The notes beneath the pieces were generated by a model, which saw nothing but the letters and a program-made list of their open reading frames with translations, had not been told where the DNA came from and searched no databases. From positions 1 to 7,904 of the forward strand of contig CAKRRJ010000095.1 of assembly GCA_934394615.1 (NCBI GenBank): a DNA stretch of 7,904 bases. Reading direction: 5' to 3'. This document shows positions 1-4,530 of this stretch, piece after piece; positions within the stretch are counted from its first letter, which is position 1; every line of letters begins with the position of its first letter. The position numbers and the translations under genes are program-made. This DNA is from an uncultured Lachnospiraceae bacterium (lineage in GTDB: Bacteria > Bacillota > Clostridia > Lachnospirales > Lachnospiraceae).

Positions 1-1016
1 AGAACGATGCACAGGCCGGTCATGGTACATACAATGATGGTATCGATAAAGGTGCCGGTCATGGTAACAAGACCCTGGCGGGCAGGCTCTTTTGTCTGGG
101 CAGCGGCAGCGGCGATTGGTGCGCTTCCAAGTCCGGCCTCATTGGAGAAGATACCGCGGGCAATTCCTTTCTGCATAGCGATCAGAATCGCGCCAAGCGC
201 ACCGCCGGCTGCAGCACGCAGACCGAATGCGCTCTGGATGATCTCAGCAAATGCAGCCGGGATTTTGGCAGCGTTTAAAACAAGGATTATGATGCAGGCA
301 GCAATGTAAAAGACTGCCATGAACGGCACGATTACAGAAGATACGCTTGCAATTCGCTTGATGCCGCCGAGTACAACCAGCGCCACGCAGATGGTCAGAA
401 TGATGCCGGTTACGACAACGGCGATGCTGTAATCGTTGCCAAAGAGGTTAATAACATGCTCTTTGTTCTTGTCAAAAAAGTTTCCGGCAGCGGCAGTGAT
501 GCCGTTTACCTGGGTAAAGGTACCAATACCAAGAAGGCCGACACCTGCGCCGAAGAAGGCAAAGATCTTACCCAGCCAGCGCCAGTTTTTGCCCATACCA
601 TTTTCGATGTAATAGAACGGTCCGCCAAGTACATGGCCGCTTTCATCGATGGTGCGGTACTTGATGGCAAGCACGCCCTCGGCGTATTTGGTTGCCATGC
701 CGAACAACGCAGCAATCCACATCCAGAACAGGGCGCCTGCGCCTCCGGCTACCAGCGCGGTTGCAACACCGACGATATTACCGGTACCGATCGTTGCGGA
801 CAGTGCCGTGCAGAGGGCTGCGAAACTGCTGACCTCACCATGGCCTTCTTCTTCGTTCTGGAACATGTACTTGCAGGCCATGCCCAGCTTGTGGAACTGG
901 ATTCCGCGCAGGCGGACCGTTAAGAAGATACCGGTCGCCAGGATCAGAACGATCAGGGGAACACCCCAAACGAAACTGTCCAGCCAGTTCAGAAACTCAC
1001 TTACTTTACTTAACAT
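1..1016 (-). CDS. Sodium:alanine/glycine symporter, AGCS family (3' end outside window)
   Basis: This is a membrane importer of alanine or glycine driven by a sodium (or proton) gradient. Reading from ATG at 1016 leftward gives 338 uninterrupted codons. Family hallmarks are visible: the segment ALSATIGTGNIVGV at about residues 71-84, the GGPFYYIENGMG segment at about 131-142, and the highly conserved GIARGIFSNEAGLGSAP at about 284-300. Several long hydrophobic stretches fit membrane helices (about 17-35, 82-105, 150-168, 198-218, 226-248). Family members are usually about 450-480 residues, so roughly the last quarter lies beyond the left edge. A GGGAG-type ribosome binding site sits on the minus strand about 14 bases before the ATG. 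The glycine riboswitch in its leader supports glycine and/or alanine as substrate. The family call is firm; the exact substrate is inferred. Confidence 0.95.
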   Translation of the reverse strand, partial: MLSKVSEFLNWLDSFVWGVPLIVLILATGIFLTVRLRGIQFHKLGMACKYMFQNEEEGHGEVSSFAALCTALSATIGTGNIVGVATALVAGGAGALFWMWIAALFGMATKYAEGVLAIKYRTIDESGHVLGGPFYYIENGMGKNWRWLGKIFAFFGAGVGLLGIGTFTQVNGITAAAGNFFDKNKEHVINLFGNDYSIAVVVTGIILTICVALVVLGGIKRIASVSSVIVPFMAVFYIAACIIILVLNAAKIPAAFAEIIQSAFGLRAAAGGALGAILIAMQKGIARGIFSNEAGLGSAPIAAAAAQTKEPARQGLVTMTGTFIDTIIVCTMTGLCIV

Positions 1017-1102
1017 AATACTCACTCTTTCTCCCAAGGGGGTTTTGTTTGATAGAAGCTCTGGGGGAATGAAAACCAGTGGGGAACCGGTTTTTGGTAA
1101 AC

Positions 1103-1148
1103 AAAAAAGGAAGTATTCCAGCTGCGTCATTGCAGGTGAAAAACTCCC
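1103..1148 (-). terminator. Intrinsic terminator: expression platform of the glycine riboswitch
   Basis: On the minus strand GGGAGTTTTTC (1138-1148) pairs with the complement spanning 1108/1109-1119, with one T-T mismatch and two G-T pairs. The helix continues inward through CTGC (1133-1136) and GCAG (1121-1124) around the loop AATGAC. Six T residues follow directly (1103-1108). It lies between the aptamer and the symporter start, the position of a riboswitch-controlled attenuator. The 5' arm GAGGG could alternatively pair with CTCTC in the aptamer (1207-1211). That would predict that glycine binding frees the terminator and switches the gene off; this direction is inference. Confidence 0.8.
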
Positions 1149-1190
1149 TCTAAAGAGTGTGGAAAGACGGATGCGTTGCTGCATCATATG

Positions 1191-1266
1191 CTCTGTCCTT
1201 TTGCCTGAGAGATTGGCACTTTCGTGCTGTACACCTTCGGCGCTCCATACATGAGACTCTCCAGAG
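1191..1266 (-). ncRNA. Glycine riboswitch, single aptamer
   Basis: Read on the minus strand, the stretch contains the conserved glycine aptamer elements in order: CTCTGGAGAG at the 5' end, GCGCCGAAGGTG in the middle, then CTCTCAGGCAAAAGGACAGAG at the 3' end (the 3' element starts at 1211). The terminal helix P1 is CTCTG (1262-1266) pairing with CAGAG (1191-1195). Only one full aptamer is present, so this is a singlet rather than the classic tandem form. Small hairpins flank it on both sides (1270-1286 and 1170-1185), either of which could be the vestigial partner helix reported for singlet glycine riboswitches. It precedes a glycine/alanine symporter and a terminator, which gives it an obvious transcriptional role. 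Confidence 0.93.
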
Positions 1267-1269
1267 TTT

Positions 1270-1286
1270 GCTTCTTGTCAAGAAGC
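1270..1286 (-). repeat. Perfect 7-bp inverted repeat just upstream of the glycine aptamer
   Basis: GCTTCTT (1270-1276), a 3-base spacer, then AAGAAGC (1280-1286). If transcribed it forms a compact hairpin 3 bases before the aptamer. If transcription starts within it, it is instead a DNA palindrome at the start site. Which applies depends on the promoter, which I cannot fix. Confidence 0.6.
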
Positions 1287-1312
1287 ATAGACGATTTAAT
1301 TTAGAAAAGCAA
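1284..1312 (-). promoter_or_regulatory. Candidate promoter for the riboswitch-symporter transcript
   Basis: On the minus strand TTGCTT (1307-1312) and TATGCT (1284-1289) are separated by 17 bases. The match to the sigma-A consensus is only moderate (4 of 6 in the -10). Transcription would then begin near 1277, inside the inverted repeat 1270-1286. Another weak pair lies slightly upstream in this AT-rich stretch, so the call is tentative. Confidence 0.35.
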
Positions 1313-1338
1313 GTATATTTTCAAAAAACAGGTCAGAT

Positions 1339-1389
1339 TCTTAGGAAAAGTACAATTTTGTGAAGTAAGGCTTGCAGATCTTAGGAAAA
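1339..1389 (+). repeat. Pair of direct repeats TCTTAGGAAAA at the marR promoter
   Basis: Identical 11-mers occupy 1339-1349 and 1379-1389, start to start 40 bases apart, about four helical turns. Both are preceded by CAGAT or CAGA, so the likeness extends upstream. The second copy lies between the -35 and -10 elements. They are candidate binding sites for the MarR protein encoded next door, although MarR operators are usually inverted repeats. Confidence 0.5.
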
Positions 1390-1399
1390 TATGTATAAT
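1372..1399 (+). promoter_or_regulatory. Sigma-A-type promoter of the marR-MATE operon
   Basis: TTGCAG (1372-1377) and a perfect TATAAT (1394-1399) are separated by 16 bases, 76 bases before the marR start. One copy of an 11-base direct repeat (1379-1389) lies in the spacer, a natural place for a repressor. Confidence 0.65.
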
Positions 1400-1474
1400 A
1401 GAAATGACAAATAGTTTAAAAAAGAACTGTTTTATTTTGAAACAAATAGCGGCGAAGATACGGAAGGAGTGTAT

Positions 1475-1936
1475 ATGCTTCAGGCAACAGAATTTCTGCG
1501 TCTCATGCGTTTCATCACCAAATCCCATGAAGCGTGTATCCAGACAATCTGTAAAGAATATCAGCTTACCATGATGGAGGCAACCATCATCACATTTTTG
1601 AGAAATAATCCAAGTGTGGATACGGCGGCGGATATCTCAGAACTCCGCATGTTATCCAAAGGGCAGGTCTCTCAGGCGGTGGAATCACTGGTTCAGAAAG
1701 GTTTGCTTGCAAGGCAGCCGGATGCGTCCGACCGGCGACGGATTCATCTCAGATTGTGTGAAAAAAGCATTCCGGTAACGGATTCCATTGACGCCATTCA
1801 AAGGCAGTATCTTGCGGGAATTTTTGAGGGTTTTTCGTTGGAAGAAATGGAATGCTTTGCTGATTTTAACGAGCGGATCATGGCAAATGTCCGGCGTTTA
1901 TCGGTGAAAGATGAGAGAAAGAAGGAACAGTTATGA
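1475..1936 (+). CDS. MarR-family transcriptional regulator (MepR-like)
   Basis: A 153-residue winged-helix DNA-binding protein, the usual MarR size; such proteins act as dimers and often repress a neighbouring efflux pump until a drug-like ligand binds. The recognition helix is about residues 61-78 (SKGQVSQAVESLVQKGLL), and the wing is about 83-92 with the family pattern DASDRRR. The first and last thirds are helical and should form the dimer interface. A GTG at 1469 is also in frame, but it lies inside the Shine-Dalgarno sequence GGAAGGAG (1462-1469), so the ATG at 1475, five bases after it, is the better start. The stop overlaps the start of the MATE gene (ATGA at 1933-1936), so the two are translationally coupled. 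The pump is the probable target; the inducer is unknown. Confidence 0.9.
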   Translation: MLQATEFLRLMRFITKSHEACIQTICKEYQLTMMEATIITFLRNNPSVDTAADISELRMLSKGQVSQAVESLVQKGLLARQPDASDRRRIHLRLCEKSIPVTDSIDAIQRQYLAGIFEGFSLEEMECFADFNERIMANVRRLSVKDERKKEQL

Positions 1937-3294
1937 ACGATGAAAAAGACTTTTTAGGGAGGGAACCAATCGGAAAGCTGCTGCGTTCCCTTGCCATCCC
2001 AACCATCACTGCGCAGCTCATCAACATGCTTTACAACATTGTGGACCGTATTTATATTGGTCATATCCCGGAGTCCGGGGCGCTGGCGCTGACCGGTGTG
2101 GGTGTCTGCATGCCGCTCATTATGATCGTTTCGGCTTTTGCGGCACTGGTGGGAAGCGGCGGTGCTCCGCGCGCGTCTATCCATATGGGAAAGCAGGATT
2201 ACAATCAGGCGGAAAAAATCCTCGGCAACTGTTTCACGCTCCAGATTGTGATTTCGGCAATCCTTACAGCTGTGTTATTTTTCTTTAACCGGAAGTTTCT
2301 CCTGGCATTTGGAGCAAGTGAAAACACCATCGATTATGCTGTCAGCTACATGAATATCTACTCTCTTGGAACTATTTTTGTAGAGCTGACACTCGGCATG
2401 AACATGTTCATTACCGCGCAGGGATTTGCGAAAACCGGCATGCTTTCCGTGCTGATCGGCGCGGTCTGCAACATTGTTCTGGACCCGGTTTTTATCTTCG
2501 GAATGCATATGGGAGTGCGCGGCGCAGCGCTTGCTACCGTCATTTCCCAGGCATGTTCCACCATCTGGGTACTGGCATTTTTGACCGGAAAAAAGACAAG
2601 ACTTCGCATTCGTCTGCGCAATATGGGACTGACTCCCGCCGTTATCCTGCCGTGTGTGGCGCTTGGCGCGGCAACCTTTGTTATGCAGTCCAGCGAGAGC
2701 ATTATTTCCATTTGTTTTAACTCCTCTCTGTTAAAATATGGCGGCGATATCGCGGTGGGTGCCATGACGATTTTAACCAGTGCCATGCAGTTCGCCATGC
2801 TGCCGCTGCAGGGACTCGGACAGGGCGCGCAGCCGATCATCAGCTACAATTACGGAGCGCGCAACGCAAACCGTGTGAAGGGAGCATTCAAGCTTCTTTT
2901 AAAGGTCAGCCTGATTTATTCCACGCTGATCTGGCTGTTTGTGCAGGTGGTTCCGCAGGCATTTGCAGGCATGTTCACCGCAGACGCGGAGCTTCTTGCG
3001 TTCACCTCAAAAGCATTGCGCATCTATATGGCCTGTGTCTTTATGTTCGGCATTCAGATTGCCTGTCAGATGGCATTTACCTCCATCGGATTTGCGAAAG
3101 AGTCGATCATTGTGGCGGTAACCAGAAAATTTATTCTGCTGATTCCGCTCATTTATATTCTGCCGCATATCCTTACCGGCAATCAGACGCTGGCAGTTTA
3201 CACGGCAGAGCCCGTGGCGGATTTTCTTGCGGTTACCTTCACTGCGCTTTTGTTCCGGCGGCAGTTTAAAAAGGCACTTGCCAGCCTCGCGTAA
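1933..3294 (+). CDS. MATE-family multidrug efflux transporter (MepA-like)
   Basis: A 453-residue integral membrane protein of normal MATE length (about 12 helices) that would export cationic or aromatic drugs and metabolites using a sodium or proton gradient. Family marks are the N-terminal segment NMLYNIVDRIYIGHIP (about 31-46), LTGVGVCMPLIMIVSAFAAL (53-72) followed by GSGGAP (74-79), the NIVLDPVFIFG motif (180-190) and GQGAQPIISYNYGAR (296-310) in the second half. The N-terminal segments resemble the MepA branch. It overlaps the marR stop by 4 bp and has GAAGGA (1921-1926) upstream, inside the marR coding end. The MarR-MATE arrangement mirrors mepR-mepA of staphylococci, which suggests drug-induced derepression. 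The family is certain; the substrates cannot be read from sequence. Confidence 0.95.
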   Translation: MNDEKDFLGREPIGKLLRSLAIPTITAQLINMLYNIVDRIYIGHIPESGALALTGVGVCMPLIMIVSAFAALVGSGGAPRASIHMGKQDYNQAEKILGNCFTLQIVISAILTAVLFFFNRKFLLAFGASENTIDYAVSYMNIYSLGTIFVELTLGMNMFITAQGFAKTGMLSVLIGAVCNIVLDPVFIFGMHMGVRGAALATVISQACSTIWVLAFLTGKKTRLRIRLRNMGLTPAVILPCVALGAATFVMQSSESIISICFNSSLLKYGGDIAVGAMTILTSAMQFAMLPLQGLGQGAQPIISYNYGARNANRVKGAFKLLLKVSLIYSTLIWLFVQVVPQAFAGMFTADAELLAFTSKALRIYMACVFMFGIQIACQMAFTSIGFAKESIIVAVTRKFILLIPLIYILPHILTGNQTLAVYTAEPVADFLAVTFTALLFRRQFKKALASLA

Positions 3295-3359
3295 CGAGCA
3301 GAATATGTTTCTGGTCGCAGATAGGAATTTTCTGAACTGAAAATTGTGTATGAGATCTT

Positions 3360-3408
3360 GGTGGCATATTTCGTCAAAAAGACAGTGGAATATGCCACCT
3401 TTGTAGTT
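3360..3408 (+). terminator. Probable intrinsic terminator after the MATE gene
   Basis: GGTGGCATATTTC (3360-3372) pairs with GGAATATGCCACC (3387-3399), 13 pairs with one G-T. The following tail TTTGTAGTT is only moderately T-rich, so termination may be partial. A shorter AT-rich inverted repeat (AATTTTC 3326-3332 with GAAAATT 3339-3345) lies upstream and has no evident role. Confidence 0.65.
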
Positions 3409-3432
3409 GCAAAACAGAATGCGTGCTATAGT
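3407..3432 (+). promoter_or_regulatory. Promoter of the sigma-factor gene (extended -10)
   Basis: TGCTATAGT (3424-3432) is an extended -10 element with a TG dinucleotide one base before TATAGT. TTGCAA (3407-3412) lies only 14 bases upstream, short for a normal -35; TAGTTG (3404-3409) sits at 17 bases but matches poorly. The gene's ATG is 53 bases further down. The block TTGCAAAACAGAA followed by GTGCTAT recurs nearly unchanged in the T-box promoter. Confidence 0.5.
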
Positions 3433-3485
3433 AAATTCCATAGAAAAAGGCATAGAGCCAGAGTAGAAGAGAGAGGCTGATATCT

Positions 3486-4070
3486 ATGGACCTGGGAAAA
3501 TTCTATGAGAAACACAGATCATATTTTTATTGGAGACTAAGTGGTAAAATGAGCAGCGCGGGGCTGCCGTACCATGCAGAAGATATCATCCACGATGTGG
3601 TCGTGAGCATGATTGCAAATGAAAGGAAAAGGGCGAAATTTGAGCGCCTTACAGAGACGGAAGCAAAGGCATATTTTATGACTTGTCTGACGCACCAGAT
3701 GATCGATATGATCCGGCGCGAGCAGAGAGGCCAGGAATATCTTCGCATGCTGATGCAGACAGAACAGTGGGGATCTATGGAAATCTGCAGTGCGGAAAAC
3801 AGCGTTCTGGATCGCCTGGATGAGGCCGAGGGCATACAGGAAATCCTCAGCCTTCTGACAGAACAGGAGCGGAAACTTGTGGACCTGGTGTTTTTACAGA
3901 AGCTGTCGTACCGGGAGGTTGCGAAGCGCAGCCGGGTTCGGGAACATGCCATAGCCATGCGCATCCTGAGACTGAAAAAGAAAATTCGGAAATTATATAC
4001 CGAACAGAATGAAAGGTGTACAAAAAAAGAATTTGGGTCTTGCAAACCAGAAAAACTTGTGCTATCATGA
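3486..4070 (+). CDS. Sigma-70 family (ECF-like) RNA polymerase sigma factor
   Basis: A 194-residue cytoplasmic protein with the two-domain plan of small alternative sigma factors. Region 2 covers about residues 1-82: the core-binding part around AEDIIHDVVVSMI (31-43) and the -10 recognition helix in YFMTCLTHQMIDMIRREQR (63-81). A linker spans about 83-114. Region 4 covers about 115-172, with LTEQERKLVDLVFLQKLSYREVA leading into the helix-turn-helix (first part 124-143, helix to about 170). GAGAGG (3471-3476) sits 9 bases before the ATG. No anti-sigma factor or membrane partner is adjacent, so its signal is unknown. Its last codons, residues 186-194, double as the promoter of the T-box operon, so the tail after about residue 172 may be under DNA rather than protein constraint. 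The fold is confident; the regulon is not. Confidence 0.85.
   Translation: MDLGKFYEKHRSYFYWRLSGKMSSAGLPYHAEDIIHDVVVSMIANERKRAKFERLTETEAKAYFMTCLTHQMIDMIRREQRGQEYLRMLMQTEQWGSMEICSAENSVLDRLDEAEGIQEILSLLTEQERKLVDLVFLQKLSYREVAKRSRVREHAIAMRILRLKKKIRKLYTEQNERCTKKEFGSCKPEKLVLS
4040..4068 (+). promoter_or_regulatory. Promoter of the T-box-aspS-gatCAB operon, inside the sigma gene
   Basis: TTGCAA (4040-4045), a 17-base spacer and TATCAT (4063-4068), with TG at 4060-4061 forming an extended -10. This is a strong sigma-A-type match. It overlaps the last ten codons and the stop (4068-4070) of the sigma-factor gene. Transcription should begin near 4075, directly before the leader. Confidence 0.7.
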
Positions 4071-4078
4071 TGTCAATT

Positions 4079-4098
4079 TTCAGAGAAACATCTCTGAA
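4079..4098 (+). other. Hairpin at the 5' end of the T-box leader
   Basis: TTCAGAGA (4079-4086) pairs perfectly with TCTCTGAA (4091-4098) around AACA. It lies right after the sigma stop and the predicted start of the leader transcript. It has no T-tract, so it may protect the leader's 5' end or weakly end sigma-gene transcripts. Confidence 0.4.
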
Positions 4099-4099
4099 T

Positions 4100-4428
4100 C
4101 TTAACCAGAAAAGGCAGTGAAGGAGACTCTTGCCAGCAGGACTTCGACAGGAAGAGGGCGTCACCGACTGAGAGCGCCGTCAGGTTGGACTCTGGCTCAC
4201 AGGGAACACTCTGGAGCCGGTACTTCGAAAGACATGCAGCATAGAATTATGTGGAACATGTGCGTAGGGGTATCCGTCAGGCACACGTTACGTGTCTTAA
4301 AGAGTGGAGACGCTTTTGTTCAAAGGGGAGCAGAAGGCAGGTCTCAATGCGGGTGGTACCGCGGAACATAACAAGTATATGGTGTCCCGTCCCGGAATAT
4401 GTAACCGTATTCCGTGGCGGGACTTTTT
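4100..4428 (+). ncRNA. T-box leader, specifier AAC (tRNA-Asn sensing)
   Basis: A T-box riboswitch binds uncharged tRNA and prevents termination. The conserved T-box core GGGTGGTACCGCG is at 4351-4363. Stem I shows a GAGAG bulge element (4170-4174) and the apical GGTTGG (4183-4188). The 3' side of the specifier loop reads GGG-AAC-ACTCTGGAG (4202-4216), which aligns with the usual pattern of specifier then ACCTTTGAG, so the specifier is AAC at 4205-4207, an Asn codon; no Asp codon is in register. A hairpin ACACG-TTA-CGTGT (4283-4295) belongs to the middle stems. Antiterminator pairing is explicit: CGGG (4350-4353) with CCCG (4391-4394) and GCGG (4361-4364) with CCGT (4387-4390), leaving TGGTACC as the tRNA-acceptor bulge. 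Stem I outer pairing I could not fully resolve. Confidence 0.92.
4384..4428 (+). terminator. T-box-controlled intrinsic terminator
   Basis: An 18-position stem pairs 4384-4401 with 4406-4423, with one C-T mismatch and two G-T pairs, closed by the loop TAAC and followed by five T residues. Its 5' arm includes the CCGTCCCG used in the antiterminator, so the two structures exclude each other. Confidence 0.9.
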
Positions 4429-4462
4429 GTATTTAAAAATTCTCCCGGAGGAATACAGAAAA

Positions 4463-4499
4463 TTCGTTACTGTTCACGCGTTGCGCAAACAGCAACGAA
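4463..4499 (+). other. Stem-loop between T-box terminator and aspS ribosome binding site
   Basis: TTCGTTACTGTT (4463-4474) pairs with AACAGCAACGAA (4488-4499), 11 of 12 positions. GCG and CGC in the loop may add a short inner helix. No T-tract follows on this strand. It would lie in every read-through mRNA 17 bases before the Shine-Dalgarno sequence (4517-4522). Its role is unknown; it could stabilise the mRNA or mark a processing site. Confidence 0.5.
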
Positions 4500-4530
4500 A
4501 AATCACATTCACAGGTAAGGAGAGAGCAGC

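Noticed and set aside
1103..1190. A second glycine aptamer (tandem riboswitch)
   Set aside because: The linker after the first aptamer lacks the GCCGAAGG-type and CTCTCAGGCAAAAGGAC-type elements; it holds a short hairpin and the terminator instead.
456..1254. Plus-strand open frames of 155 and 201 residues across the left part
   Set aside because: They lie antisense to the symporter and its riboswitch leader. Their translations show no domain, while the minus frame gives a continuous, clearly recognisable transporter.
2358..2840. Minus-strand open frame of 160 residues
   Set aside because: It is antisense to the MATE gene, with low-complexity composition typical of a shadow frame and no ribosome binding site.
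3007..3453. Minus-strand open frame of 148 residues reaching into the MATE-sigma gap
   Set aside because: It overlaps the MATE 3' end and the terminator hairpin, has no recognisable motif, and is explained as a shadow.
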